Shown: positions 51,873 through 61,572 of the stretch, one piece after another
Position numbering within the stretch: the stretch's first letter is position 1
Layout: each line of letters begins with the position of its first letter
Assembly (NCBI RefSeq): GCF_902460415.1
Contig: NZ_CABPTY010000001.1
Location: 525,007-589,006 of the forward strand
DNA length: 64,000 bases
Direction of reading: 5' to 3'
Source: Campylobacter_A concisus_Y
Lineage (GTDB): Bacteria > Campylobacterota > Campylobacteria > Campylobacterales > Campylobacteraceae
Notes under the pieces: model-generated
Databases searched by the model: none
What the model saw: the letters and a program-made list of their open reading frames with translations, nothing else
What the model was told of the DNA's origin: nothing
Program-made: the position numbers and the translations under genes

Positions 51873-52088
51873 ATGAGAACAGAACAAATAACAGCAAGAG
51901 CGTTAAAACAAGTTGGTGATGATAGATATAAACTTTCACTTATCGTAGCAAAGCGTGCAGAAGCACTAGCAAATGGAGCAGTAGTGCTTGTAGAAACCGA
52001 TACTTCAAAGATGAAATTTGCTGACATTGCGCTACTTGAAGTAGCTGAGGGCAAAATAGGCTTAGAGGCAATAGTTGAAGGAAAATAG
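51873..52088 (+). CDS. rpoZ: RNA polymerase omega subunit
   Basis: RpoZ helps assemble the beta' subunit and forms part of one ppGpp-binding site of RNA polymerase. The 71-aa product has the core R-T-E-Q-I-T-A-R-A-L and Y-K-L-S-L-I-V-A-K-R-A-E-A-L-A-N-G-A motif near residues 18-40. AAAGGA precedes the ATG. The 3' end overlaps spoT by 14 nt, the same pairing of omega and ppGpp synthetase seen in many bacteria. Confidence 0.9.
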   Translation: MRTEQITARALKQVGDDRYKLSLIVAKRAEALANGAVVLVETDTSKMKFADIALLEVAEGKIGLEAIVEGK

Positions 52089-54264
52089 TCTTTTTTTAGA
52101 GCAGCTAATAGAACAAATTTTACCTTGTAAAAATGTTTCAGAAGCTATAACGCTGCTCTTTTCTCTTTGCGAACGAAGCGATAAATTAGACAAAGCTATA
52201 GATAGCTGTGTCACATCTCATGCTGGTCAATATCGCAAAAGTGGCGAGCCATACGCAATCCATCCTATCTTAGTAGCATCAATAGTAGCAAATATGGGCG
52301 GAGATGAGAGTATGGTTATAGCTGCACTACTTCACGATGTAGTTGAAGATACTGAAGTTACGCTTAGCGAAGTCCAGGCTGAATTTGGTGATGAAGTGGC
52401 GAAGCTGGTTGAAGGACTTACAAAGATAGTTGCTATAAGAGAAAACAAACTTGCAAGCTCAAGTAGTAATGAAAAACTAGCAAGCTCGGCACTAACCTTT
52501 AGAAAAATGCTTTTAATCTCCATTGAGGATGTTAGAGTTCTTGTGGTTAAGCTTTGTGACAGACTTCATAATATGCTAACCCTTGATGCGTTAAAGGTAG
52601 AAAAACAAAAACGAATTGCTGAAGAGACGCTTATGGTCTATGCTCCGATTGCTCATAGACTTGGAATTTCATCGATTAAAAACATACTTGAAGATCTAAG
52701 CTTTAAATATGCGATGCCAGAAGAATACGCCAAGATTGATAGCTTTTTAAATAAAAATAAGCAGCAGCTTAGCCTTAAACTAAATGCTTTTTACGAGAAA
52801 GTAAGTCAAATTTTGCTTGAAAATGGCTTTATTGAGGGCACTTTCGAGATTCAAAAACGTATAAAACATTACTATTCGATTTATTTAAAAATGCAAAGAA
52901 AAGGTATTTCGATTGAAGAGGTACTTGATTTGCTCGCTATTAGAATTCTTGTGCAAAAGCCACTTGATTGCTACCTTGCGCTTGGAAATTTGCATATAAA
53001 TTTTAACCCTCTTATTTCGAGATTTAAGGATTATATTGCACTTCCAAAGCAAAATGGCTATCAAACGATACATACAACTATTTTTGATAATAAGAGTATT
53101 TTTGAGGCACAAGTTCGTACTTACGATATGCACAAAACCGCTGAATATGGTGTCGCAGCTCACTGGAAATACAAAAACGGCGAGGGTAGTCTTTTAAATC
53201 CAAAGCTTGACTGGCTAAACGACATTGGTATGCAAAATAATGAAGCTGAAAGTAATGTCGAAGAGCTTTATGAATATGCAAAAGATAGTCTTTACATAGA
53301 AGATATTGCGGTCTATTCGCCAAAAGGTGAGGTTTTTACGCTTCCACGCGGGGCTACCGCACTTGATTATGCTTATGAGATTCACACAGAGATCGGACTT
53401 TACGCAAAAGAAGCTTATATAAATCGCGTCAGAATGCCACTTTTAACAGAGCTAAAAAACGGCGATATTGTAAGGATTGTAACTGGCGAAGAGGCAAAAT
53501 TTCGCTGTTCATGGATAAATAGCGTTCGAACTGGTAAAGCAAGGGCTACGATAAGAACATACTGCAAGCAAAAGATAAAAGATATAAATTATAAAATTGC
53601 AGTTGATATTTTAAAGTCAGTTTTTGGCGTTTCTAAAGATAGAATTTTAGACTGGATAGAGCATGAAAATTTAGGCAAAAAAGTTTTTCGTGCTGCAACT
53701 GAAAGTGATTTTTTGCAAGAGGTCGTAAATATGCTTAAAAAGTATATAAAAAAAGAGCGTCCTTTTATGATCTCTTTGGGCGATAAATATCAGGTTAAAA
53801 AGCAAAAATTTGAAAATATCGTAATCTATTCAAATCATAAAATTTCAAATGTCGAGTTTGACTATTGTTGTAACCCAAAAAGAGGCGATAGTATAGTTGG
53901 CTTTAAAAATGGGCACAATGTGACAGTGCACCACAAACTTTGTGAGCGTGCTGGAAAGCTTATGGATAAGGGCAATGAAATCATCTTTGTCAAATGGACT
54001 AGAAATGCCCCACATAGATATAAAATTTTATTAAATCTTGAGAACCGAAAAGGCGCGTTGGCTGAATTTTTAACATATCTTGCTAGACTAGATGTAAATT
54101 TGGCTACAATCTCGCTAAATGAAGCAAATGACCTTAGCGGTGATACATTTGAAATAAGTGTTGAGATAGCCGAAAATATCGATGCAAACGAGCTAAGAGA
54201 GAAGATCAAAGATAGATATAAGATTATAGATTTCGTTTCGCAAAGCGATCCATACCATAACTAG
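52075..54264 (+). CDS. spoT: Bifunctional (p)ppGpp synthetase/hydrolase
   Basis: This RelA/SpoT homologue makes and degrades the stringent-response alarmone and is probably the only long one in the genome. The 729-aa protein has an intact HD hydrolase (A-A-L-L-H-D-V-V-E-D-T near residue 80; K-L-C-D-R-L-H-N-M near 160). The synthetase follows (R-I-K-H-Y-Y-S-I-Y-L-K-M near 260; N-G-Y-Q-T-I-H-T-T near 325). TGS (V-Y-S-P-K-G-E-V-F near 412) and C-terminal ACT domains (R-K-G-A-L-A-E-F-L near 658) complete the layout. Both active sites look complete. It starts with TTG inside rpoZ. Confidence 0.94.
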   Translation: MKENSLFLEQLIEQILPCKNVSEAITLLFSLCERSDKLDKAIDSCVTSHAGQYRKSGEPYAIHPILVASIVANMGGDESMVIAALLHDVVEDTEVTLSEVQAEFGDEVAKLVEGLTKIVAIRENKLASSSSNEKLASSALTFRKMLLISIEDVRVLVVKLCDRLHNMLTLDALKVEKQKRIAEETLMVYAPIAHRLGISSIKNILEDLSFKYAMPEEYAKIDSFLNKNKQQLSLKLNAFYEKVSQILLENGFIEGTFEIQKRIKHYYSIYLKMQRKGISIEEVLDLLAIRILVQKPLDCYLALGNLHINFNPLISRFKDYIALPKQNGYQTIHTTIFDNKSIFEAQVRTYDMHKTAEYGVAAHWKYKNGEGSLLNPKLDWLNDIGMQNNEAESNVEELYEYAKDSLYIEDIAVYSPKGEVFTLPRGATALDYAYEIHTEIGLYAKEAYINRVRMPLLTELKNGDIVRIVTGEEAKFRCSWINSVRTGKARATIRTYCKQKIKDINYKIAVDILKSVFGVSKDRILDWIEHENLGKKVFRAATESDFLQEVVNMLKKYIKKERPFMISLGDKYQVKKQKFENIVIYSNHKISNVEFDYCCNPKRGDSIVGFKNGHNVTVHHKLCERAGKLMDKGNEIIFVKWTRNAPHRYKILLNLENRKGALAEFLTYLARLDVNLATISLNEANDLSGDTFEISVEIAENIDANELREKIKDRYKIIDFVSQSDPYHN

Positions 54265-54274
54265 GAGAAAGATA

Positions 54275-55480
54275 ATGCAAGATATAGCTGAAATTTTACA
54301 AGAGATAAAACGCGGTGTCGCCGAGATTATTGACTTTGAAAGAGTTGAGAATTTAATAAAAAACTATTATGAAAAAGGTGAAAATTTCTATGTAAAGGCT
54401 GGCTTTGATCCAACTGCTCCAGACCTTCACTTGGGACACACAGTCGTTTTAAGCAAGATGGCACTGCTTCAAAAACATGGCGCGATCGTGCAGTTTTTGA
54501 TAGGCGACTTCACTGCTCAAATAGGCGATCCAACTGGTAAATCAGTCACTAGAAAAAAGCTAGATCAAGAGACGGTTTTAAAAAATGCCAAAACTTATGA
54601 AGAGCAAGTTTTTAAAATTTTAGATCCAAAAAAAACCGTGATAATGTTTAACTCAAAATGGTCAAATGAGCTTGGAGCTGCTGGAATAATAGAGCTAACT
54701 AGCACATTTTCAGTCGCTAGAATGCTAGAGCGCGACGACTTTGAAAAAAGGATAAAAGCTGGCAGTCCAATTTCAATTTGTGAATTTATGTATCCGCTTC
54801 TTCAAGGTTATGATAGCGTTGCGATGAAGTGTGACATCGAGATGGGCGGTACGGATCAGAAATTTAACCTTCTTATGGGTAGAACCTTGCAGAGGACTTA
54901 TAATGTCGGCAAAGAGCAAGCTGTCATCATGATGCCACTTCTTGAGGGGCTTGATGGTGTAAATAAGATGAGCAAGAGCCTTGGCAACTACATCGGCGTA
55001 ACTGAAAATGCAAATGATATGTTTGCAAAAACGCTTAGTATAAGCGATGAGCTAATGTGGCGCTGGTATGAGCTTTTAAGCACAAAAAGCCTTGGCGAGA
55101 TAGAAAATTTAATGAACGACGTAAAAAATGGTAAATATCATCCAAAAAAAGCAAAAGAGGACCTTGCGTACGAAATAACAGCAAGGTATCACGGCGAGGA
55201 GGCTGCAAAAGCTGCGATGGCTGAGTTTAATAGCGTACACTCTCAAAATCAGCTCCCAACTGATATAAAAGAATTTAGCCTAAAAGCACCAGTTTGGATC
55301 GTGGAAGCTTTATCGCAGTGTGAGCTAAGCGAGTCAAATTCTCAAGCAAGACGCGACATAAAGGCAAATGCGGTTAGCATTAATCAAGAAAAGATCAGTG
55401 ATGAGCAGTTAAAATTAGAAGCAGGTGAATATATCTTGCAAGTAGGAAAGCGTAAATTTGCAAAAGTAAAGGTTGAATAG
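54275..55480 (+). CDS. tyrS: Tyrosyl-tRNA synthetase
   Basis: TyrS charges tRNA-Tyr. The 401-aa class I synthetase has the HIGH-equivalent H-L-G-H in D-P-T-A-P-D-L-H-L-G-H-T (near residue 45) and the K-M-S-K-S loop near 230. The tyrosine-binding A-P-type region G-G-T-D-Q-K-F-N-L-L is near 190, and a C-terminal S4 domain occupies about 335-400. GGAG precedes the ATG. The next gene starts with no gap. Confidence 0.96.
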   Translation: MQDIAEILQEIKRGVAEIIDFERVENLIKNYYEKGENFYVKAGFDPTAPDLHLGHTVVLSKMALLQKHGAIVQFLIGDFTAQIGDPTGKSVTRKKLDQETVLKNAKTYEEQVFKILDPKKTVIMFNSKWSNELGAAGIIELTSTFSVARMLERDDFEKRIKAGSPISICEFMYPLLQGYDSVAMKCDIEMGGTDQKFNLLMGRTLQRTYNVGKEQAVIMMPLLEGLDGVNKMSKSLGNYIGVTENANDMFAKTLSISDELMWRWYELLSTKSLGEIENLMNDVKNGKYHPKKAKEDLAYEITARYHGEEAAKAAMAEFNSVHSQNQLPTDIKEFSLKAPVWIVEALSQCELSESNSQARRDIKANAVSINQEKISDEQLKLEAGEYILQVGKRKFAKVKVE

Positions 55481-56572
55481 ATGGAGTTAAAGCCATTAAA
55501 AATAGGAAAATATGAGATAAAGTATCCGATATTTCAAGGCGGTATGGGACTTGGTATCAGCTGGGACAAACTAGCTGGCAATGTTAGCCTAGAAGGCGGC
55601 CTTGGGATAATCAGCTCAGTTGGCACAGGATATTATGAAAATCGTAAATTTATAAACAAAGAGCTAAATGCAAAGCCATTTGGAAGTGAAAATTTCTACT
55701 CAACAAGAGGTCTTAGAGCAATTATTGAGAATGCACGAAAAATTTGTGGAGATTTACCACTTGGCGTAAATATAATGTACGCTGCAAATGACTACGCAAG
55801 AGTGGTAAAAGATGCTTGTGAAGCCGGCATAAATATCATCGTATCAGGTGCCGGACTACCTACTAATTTGCCAGAATTTACACAAAATTTTAAAGAGGTT
55901 GCGCTAGTTCCTATTATCTCAAGCGCAAAAGCACTAAAGATCATCTGCAAACGTTGGCTACAAAGATATGACCGCTTGCCAGACGCGGTTGTGCTTGAAG
56001 GACCGCTAAGCGGCGGACACCAGGGCTTTACTTACGAGCAGTGCCTTGATCCTGAGTTTTCGCTATTTAATCTAATCCCACAAGTAAAGGCTGAGATAAA
56101 AGAGTGGGGTGACTTTCCGCTCATCGCAGCCGGTGGAATTTGGGATAAAAATGATATCGAAAAAGCAATATCGCTAGGCGCAGACGGTGTTCAAATGGGT
56201 ACACGCTTCATCGGAACTCATGAGTGTGACGCAGATATTGGCTTTAAAGAAGTGATACTAGCAGCTGAGGAAAAGGACATAGAGCTTATAAAAAGTCCAG
56301 TTGGCTATCCGGCTCGTGGGATTAGAACAAATTTGATAAATTTGGTAGAAAAAAGGATGGGACCAAAGATCCAGTGTATAAGCAACTGCGTGAGCCCTTG
56401 TCAAAGGGGCAAAGGCGCTAAAGAGGTTGGATATTGCATCGCTGATAGGCTTTTTGACTCATTTAGTGGCAAAAAAGAGACCGGGTTATTTTTCACGGGA
56501 GCAAATGGATATAAACTAAAAGAGCTAATAAGCGTAAAAGAGCTAATGCACAAGCTGGTACATGGTGAATGA
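55481..56572 (+). CDS. Nitronate monooxygenase / FabK-like FMN protein
   Basis: The 363-aa TIM-barrel protein fits the 2-nitropropane dioxygenase/FabK family. It has P-I-F-Q-G-G-M-G-L-G-I-S (near residue 16), L-G-V-N-I-M near 88 and S-G-A-G-L-P near 118. The flavin-site G-P-L-S-G-G-H-Q-G-F with its His is near 175, and I-A-A-G-G-I-W followed by G-A-D-G-V-Q-M-G-T-R-F near 215-240. The family includes nitronate monooxygenases and enoyl-ACP reductases. A C-terminal cysteine-rich stretch C-I-S-N-C-V-S-P-C (near residue 300), then another Cys, is unusual and could bind a metal. It overlaps amiA by 4 nt. Confidence 0.78.
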   Translation: MELKPLKIGKYEIKYPIFQGGMGLGISWDKLAGNVSLEGGLGIISSVGTGYYENRKFINKELNAKPFGSENFYSTRGLRAIIENARKICGDLPLGVNIMYAANDYARVVKDACEAGINIIVSGAGLPTNLPEFTQNFKEVALVPIISSAKALKIICKRWLQRYDRLPDAVVLEGPLSGGHQGFTYEQCLDPEFSLFNLIPQVKAEIKEWGDFPLIAAGGIWDKNDIEKAISLGADGVQMGTRFIGTHECDADIGFKEVILAAEEKDIELIKSPVGYPARGIRTNLINLVEKRMGPKIQCISNCVSPCQRGKGAKEVGYCIADRLFDSFSGKKETGLFFTGANGYKLKELISVKELMHKLVHGE

Positions 56573-58011
56573 AACTAGCGATAATCCTCTTTTTTATTGT
56601 TTGTAATTTCCTTTTTGCTGCGATAAATTCGGAGATATTTGCAAAATTTGATAAAAATTTTGCCAGCTCAAGCAGAAGCGCAAAGATTAAATTTCACAAC
56701 GATATAAAAGATATCTATGTCGACGCGATCATCAAAAATGACAAAAATATAAAAAAACAAGCACTCACAAGACTCATAACCAGCTCAAAATCGCTTGGTT
56801 TTGACTCAAGTGGGTATATAAAAGATCTAAATGCACTAAATGGCGTAAAGAGTGCTAGTACGCCTAGTGCTACTACTTTGACGCTGCTTAGTGCAACCAA
56901 GGCAAATGACACTTTGGTGCTTAAGTTTAATACAAAAATCGATACCGCAAAACTAAAAACATCCTTTTTAAAGCAACAAAATACATATAAAAACATTATG
57001 GATATCGATGGTAGATTAAATGGCAATCCGCTAACTTATAAAAATTTCATATCTGATTATATTCACATCTCGCAGTATGATAAAAACACTGTTAGAGTTA
57101 TTTTTTCTGATAAGATCCAAAAGACTATAAAAGCAAATGCGACAGGCGATCTGCTTGTAATCAGCGCTCAAAATTTTATCTCAAACGAAAATGTAAAAGC
57201 ACCACTTCATAAAACTAAAAACAAAAACGAAGAAGTGCCACACAAAGAGCCTGAGCCAAATTTCAAGCCGCAGCCTGTACAAAGTGAGCCAGCGGCAGCA
57301 CCTTTACCACCAGTTACGGCTAGTAAATTTTCACGCAACAAAACGATCGTCATCGATCCAGGTCATGGTGGCACTGATCCAGGTGCAGTAAATGGCAAGC
57401 TCCAGGAAAAAACCGCGGTTCTAGGCGTAGCCAAAAAGCTTGGTGACATACTAAAAGCGCGTGGTTACAAGGTCTATTTTACCAGGTCAACCGATGTCTT
57501 TATAAATTTAAGAACAAGAACAAAATTTGCAAATGATAAGATGGCTGATCTTTTTGTTTCCATTCACGCAAATGCCGCTCCAAATACCACAAAAGCAAAG
57601 AGCATGCACGGCATTGAGACATTTTTCTTATCGCCTGCAAGAAGCGAACGTAGTAAAAACGCAGCCGCGCTTGAGAACAAATCAGATATCGAAGAGATGA
57701 ATTACTTTTCACAGCAGACATTTTTAAATGTACTAAATCGCGAGAAGATTATCGCGTCAAATAAGCTTGGCATCGATATCCAAAAAGAAATTTTAGCAAG
57801 TGCTAGAAAAGTCTATACTGCAAGTGACGGCAGTGTGAGAGAGGCGCCGTTTTGGGTACTTGTTGGTGCTCTTATGCCAGCAGTTCTTGTTGAGATCGGT
57901 TATATCACGCATCCAGTTGAGGGCGAAAAGCTCTTTAATGATGCATATCAAAATGCCCTTGCAAACGGCATAGCAAACGGCATAGATGGATATTTCGCAA
58001 AAAATAGATGA
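56569..58011 (+). CDS. amiA: N-acetylmuramoyl-L-alanine amidase AmiA
   Basis: AmiA is a periplasmic zinc amidase that cleaves septal peptidoglycan for daughter-cell separation. The 480-aa product has a signal peptide (about 1-17), a 220-residue helical and beta N-terminal region, a Pro-rich linker (about 220-245) and an Amidase_3 domain (about 258-480). Zinc ligands are visible: D-P-G-H-G-G near 265, L-Q-E-K-T near 278, S-I-H-A-N near 335, and the catalytic Glu in L-V-E-I-G-Y near 440. The stretch between the last two includes a helical insertion (about 365-410) of the kind that blocks the site until an EnvC-type activator binds. An EnvC-like gene is five genes upstream. Confidence 0.9.
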   Translation: MKLAIILFFIVCNFLFAAINSEIFAKFDKNFASSSRSAKIKFHNDIKDIYVDAIIKNDKNIKKQALTRLITSSKSLGFDSSGYIKDLNALNGVKSASTPSATTLTLLSATKANDTLVLKFNTKIDTAKLKTSFLKQQNTYKNIMDIDGRLNGNPLTYKNFISDYIHISQYDKNTVRVIFSDKIQKTIKANATGDLLVISAQNFISNENVKAPLHKTKNKNEEVPHKEPEPNFKPQPVQSEPAAAPLPPVTASKFSRNKTIVIDPGHGGTDPGAVNGKLQEKTAVLGVAKKLGDILKARGYKVYFTRSTDVFINLRTRTKFANDKMADLFVSIHANAAPNTTKAKSMHGIETFFLSPARSERSKNAAALENKSDIEEMNYFSQQTFLNVLNREKIIASNKLGIDIQKEILASARKVYTASDGSVREAPFWVLVGALMPAVLVEIGYITHPVEGEKLFNDAYQNALANGIANGIDGYFAKNR

Positions 58012-59876
58012 AAAATGCAAATTTAAGCTTCAAGGGACAAATTCCATTTAACGAGGAGTTTGGTGATATCTACTTTAATACCGACAAACCTTGGCTTGAG
58101 AGCGAATTTGTCTTTGCAAGCGCACTTGATGAAATTTGGCAGAGTAAAGACAGCTTCATCATCGCTGAGACTGGCTTTGGTGCTGGGCTAAATTTCTTTA
58201 CACTTTGTAAGAAATTTAAAGGTAGCTCTAAAAAACTTCACTTTGTTAGCATCGAAAAAAGTCCTATTAAAAAAGATGATCTTTTAAAAATTTATGAAAA
58301 TTTAGGCATTTTTAAAGCTTATGCCAAAAAGCTGGTTTCACTCTATCCGCCTCTAGTTTCAGGCATACACCGCATAAATTTCGCCCCAAATATCACACTT
58401 GATCTTTGCTACGGCGAGGCTAAAGAAATTTTACCCGAGCTTGATTTTAGCGCTGATATCTGGTTTCTAGACGGCTTTGCTCCAAGCAAAAATGGCTCAA
58501 TCTGGAGCGAAGAAATTTTTAGAGAGATCGCAAGACTAAGCAGGGTTGGTACTATTGCTAGAACCTACTCATGCGCAAAAATAGTAAAAGACGGTCTAAA
58601 GCGTGCTGGCTTTCTACTAAGCTTAAAAGAGGGATACGCTAGAAAACGTCAGATGAGTAGTGCCGTGCTAGAAAAAAGGGATGAAAATTTAAAGGATGCT
58701 TGGTTTGCAAGATGCGAGCCACTGGCTAAGCCAAAAGGCAAAACAGCACTTATCATAGGAGCTGGCGTGGCTGGACTTGCAACAGCTGGCGAGCTAGCCA
58801 AAAATGGCTTTAAGGTTGTGATCGCTGAGGCAAAAAGCGAGGTGGCTACAAATGGCTCAGGCAATCACTGTGGCGCTTTGATGCCACTAGTTACCAAGCC
58901 TGGGGTAAATTTAGGTCGAATGCATTTAAACGCATTTTTGCAAGCAGTGAGATTTTACAAGGCAACTTTGCCAAAAAGCCTTATCAAATTTAATGGCTGC
59001 ATCGACTACGCATTTGATGATGAGTTAATTAAAAGATATGGCTCATGGCAAACTCAAAGCGTAGAGGATATTTTTAAATTCGATGAGGGCCTAAAGCCAT
59101 ATCCTGGGATATTTATAAAAGAGGCAGCATACGCTAGGCCAAGAGAAATTTGTAAATTTTTATCAGGCAGTTTTGAAATTTTATTAAATCACGAGTATGA
59201 GAGCAGAGCACATCTGCAAAACGGCAAGATCAGCGTTAAATTTAAAAATGGTAAAATTTTAGAGACTGATATTTTGGTCTTTTGCACTGGCAGTAAGAGC
59301 AGTGAAATTTTTAATGGCTACAATATGCAAATAAGTAGTGTCCGTGGCCAAGTAACCCACTTAAAACCAGTGCTAAAAAATGCCATGCCGCTAAGCGCAA
59401 AAGGCTACATCTGCCCAGCTGTCAAAGGTTTGCAAGTTATCGGTGCAACTTATGCCAGAAATGAAATTTGCGATACGCCTAAAGTTGAGGATAATGCTAA
59501 AAATTTAAGCGATGTAAGCGAGTTTTTTGACACCACAAAAGCCACCATTATCGGCTCACGTGTAGGCTATAGAAGCTATAGCGGAGATAGGTTTCCGATA
59601 ATTGGCGCCTTACATGACGAAGAATTTTACAAGCAAAACTACAAAGGGTTATTTTGGAGTAAAAATAAAGATAACAATCCAAAAGCAAGCTACGAAAAAA
59701 ATGTCTTTGTAAATTTTGCTCACGGCTCGCGAGGTCTTTGCACAGCGATACTTGGAGCAAATTTGATAGCTGACCTTGTGCTTGATCGCCCACTTTGCAT
59801 AGAAAGATCGCTATTTCATGAGCTTCATCCAGCTAGGTTTTTGATAAGAAAACTAAAAAAGGGATTAAAATTTTAA
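58008..59876 (+). CDS. mnmC: tRNA 5-methylaminomethyl-2-thiouridine bifunctional enzyme MnmC
   Basis: MnmC completes the wobble modification mnm5s2U34: an FAD-dependent oxidase removes the carboxymethyl group and a SAM domain methylates the amine. The 622-aa protein has the N-terminal methyltransferase (about 1-235; E-T-G-F-G-A-G-L-N-F near residue 45 and I-W-F-L-D-G-F-A-P-S-K-N near 150). The C-terminal DAO-type oxidase (about 245-615) has the dinucleotide motif I-I-G-A-G-V-A-G-L-A. Both domains look intact. It overlaps amiA by 4 nt and ends the long cluster. Confidence 0.93.
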   Translation: MKNANLSFKGQIPFNEEFGDIYFNTDKPWLESEFVFASALDEIWQSKDSFIIAETGFGAGLNFFTLCKKFKGSSKKLHFVSIEKSPIKKDDLLKIYENLGIFKAYAKKLVSLYPPLVSGIHRINFAPNITLDLCYGEAKEILPELDFSADIWFLDGFAPSKNGSIWSEEIFREIARLSRVGTIARTYSCAKIVKDGLKRAGFLLSLKEGYARKRQMSSAVLEKRDENLKDAWFARCEPLAKPKGKTALIIGAGVAGLATAGELAKNGFKVVIAEAKSEVATNGSGNHCGALMPLVTKPGVNLGRMHLNAFLQAVRFYKATLPKSLIKFNGCIDYAFDDELIKRYGSWQTQSVEDIFKFDEGLKPYPGIFIKEAAYARPREICKFLSGSFEILLNHEYESRAHLQNGKISVKFKNGKILETDILVFCTGSKSSEIFNGYNMQISSVRGQVTHLKPVLKNAMPLSAKGYICPAVKGLQVIGATYARNEICDTPKVEDNAKNLSDVSEFFDTTKATIIGSRVGYRSYSGDRFPIIGALHDEEFYKQNYKGLFWSKNKDNNPKASYEKNVFVNFAHGSRGLCTAILGANLIADLVLDRPLCIERSLFHELHPARFLIRKLKKGLKF

Positions 59877-59888
59877 GAGAGAATTAGC

Positions 59889-59921
59889 AGAAATTCCTAG
59901 CACAAGATACTAAGAATTTCT
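59889..59921. repeat. Inverted repeat between mnmC and putP
   Basis: AGAAATTCCTAG (59889-59900) and CTAAGAATTTCT (59910-59921) form a 12-bp stem with one mismatch around 9 nt. No T run follows on the plus strand. The pair of hairpins here may act jointly as a terminator between convergent genes. Confidence 0.5.
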
Positions 59922-59929
59922 TATAAGAT

Positions 59930-59950
59930 AAGGCTTAAAGCCTTGTTTTC
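59930..59950 (+). terminator. Short terminator hairpin after mnmC
   Basis: AAGGC (59930-59934) pairs with GCCTT (59940-59944), followed by GTTTTC. It reaches into the last codons of the convergent putP gene. Confidence 0.45.
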
Positions 59951-61422
59951 ATCTTTTCAAATTCATCTTTTATAATTCGCTCGTGAGGTTCGCTTGTCAT
60001 TTTATTTATCGCATCGCCCCAGATACTTACGCTAATGATCGCTATACAAGAAGCTATGATGCCAGGTAAAATTTCATAAACATAAGCGTTTAGTCCTGAA
60101 GTGATCCAAAATATTACGGTTGCACCTCCAGCTATCATACCAGCGAGTGCTCCAAGTGCACTCATGCGCTTCCAGTAAAGGCTAAAAAGCAGCACTGGTC
60201 CAAAGCTCGCACCAAATCCAGCCCAAGCGTTGCCAACGACGTTTAGGACATTGTCTGTTGAGATAAAGGCAAGTATTGTAGCAACTATGGCCACTACTAC
60301 GACAGCATAGCGACTGATCGCTGTTTGTGTATTTTGACTAATCTCTTTTTTATAGAATGCAAAGATAAAGTCTTTTGTTACCGAGCTAGATGTAACTAAA
60401 AGCTGACTTGAGATAGTACTCATGATCGCTGAAAGCACAGCTGAGATGATAATGCCTATAAAAAATGGTGGGAAAAGTAGCTCACCAAGCTTTAAAAACA
60501 CCGTTTCAGGATCGCTAAGTCCGCCTCTTTGACTAAAGTAGACAAAGCCAATAAGTCCGCTCATAATCGCACCAAGCAACCCAATGCTCATCCAACCAAT
60601 GCCGATTCTTCTTGCTTTGGCAAGTTCTTTTGAATCACGTATCGCCATAAATCTAACAATGATGTGTGGCTGACCAAAATATCCAAATCCCCAAGCCATA
60701 AGTCCTAAAATTCCCCAAAAAGTTTGATCTCTAAATGGGTTTAGGTGATTTGCATCAAGCTTGCTTATCTCTTTTATCAAATTTGTATCGCTTGGCAGGT
60801 CTAAATTTAGATATGCCACGACTGGGATCGAGACCAAGACACAAAACATCAAAAGCCCCTGAAATGCATCAGTTATGCTCACAGCCTTAAATCCGCCAAA
60901 AAACGTATAAAAGACCACAATACAAAGCGTAAAAATTGCGCCATATCTAAAGCCTATACCAAAAAAGCTCTCAAATGTTTTGCCACCAGCGATGATGCCG
61001 CTACTTACGTAAAGTGTAAAAAATATCAAAATGATAAGACCAGATACGATCCTTAAAATTTTTGTTCTATCTTTAAAGCGGTTTTCCAAAAAGTCTGGTA
61101 TCGTGATGCTATCGCTCGCAACCTCAGTATAGACTCTCAGCCTTTTTGCTAGAAATAGGTAGTTGCAGTAAGCACCTACAATAAGGCCAGCTATCATCCA
61201 GATATTTGCTACACCAGTTGCATACAATGCTCCGGGCACGCCAAGTAGCATCCAACCACTCATATCAGAGGCGCCAGCGCTAAGTGCTGTGACAACTGGA
61301 CCCATTTGACGGTTATCCAGTAGATATTGGTTCATGCTTGCATTTTTATCGTAAAAATATCGTCCGATAAAGAGCAAAAAGCCAAAATAGATGGCTATGG
61401 CTAAATAAGACCCAAAGCTCAT
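59935..61422 (-). CDS. putP: Sodium/proline symporter PutP
   Basis: This 495-aa inner-membrane protein of the SSS family takes up proline with Na+. It has about 13 hydrophobic segments. Family features include S-A-G-A-S-D-M-S-G-W-M-L-L-G-V-P-G near residue 50, W-I-A/M-A-G-L-type helix 3, F-G-G-F-K-A-V-S-I-T-D-A-F-Q-G near 175, and G-Y-F-G-Q-P-H-I-I-V-R-F near 245, which is characteristic of PutP. AAGGAA precedes the ATG. It is monocistronic and convergent with mnmC. Confidence 0.93.
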   Translation of the reverse strand: MSFGSYLAIAIYFGFLLFIGRYFYDKNASMNQYLLDNRQMGPVVTALSAGASDMSGWMLLGVPGALYATGVANIWMIAGLIVGAYCNYLFLAKRLRVYTEVASDSITIPDFLENRFKDRTKILRIVSGLIILIFFTLYVSSGIIAGGKTFESFFGIGFRYGAIFTLCIVVFYTFFGGFKAVSITDAFQGLLMFCVLVSIPVVAYLNLDLPSDTNLIKEISKLDANHLNPFRDQTFWGILGLMAWGFGYFGQPHIIVRFMAIRDSKELAKARRIGIGWMSIGLLGAIMSGLIGFVYFSQRGGLSDPETVFLKLGELLFPPFFIGIIISAVLSAIMSTISSQLLVTSSSVTKDFIFAFYKKEISQNTQTAISRYAVVVVAIVATILAFISTDNVLNVVGNAWAGFGASFGPVLLFSLYWKRMSALGALAGMIAGGATVIFWITSGLNAYVYEILPGIIASCIAIISVSIWGDAINKMTSEPHERIIKDEFEKMKTRL

Positions 61423-61572
61423 AAAATTCCTTTCAAATTAAGATAAATGGCTTATGTTAATATAAATTTTTTAAAATTACAACATTCAGTGCCGATCCTT
61501 AAACACTTTTAAGCAAAATGATATAAATTTTTTCGTATTATTTAAAGCCATATTTTAAAGAGAAGGACAAAG

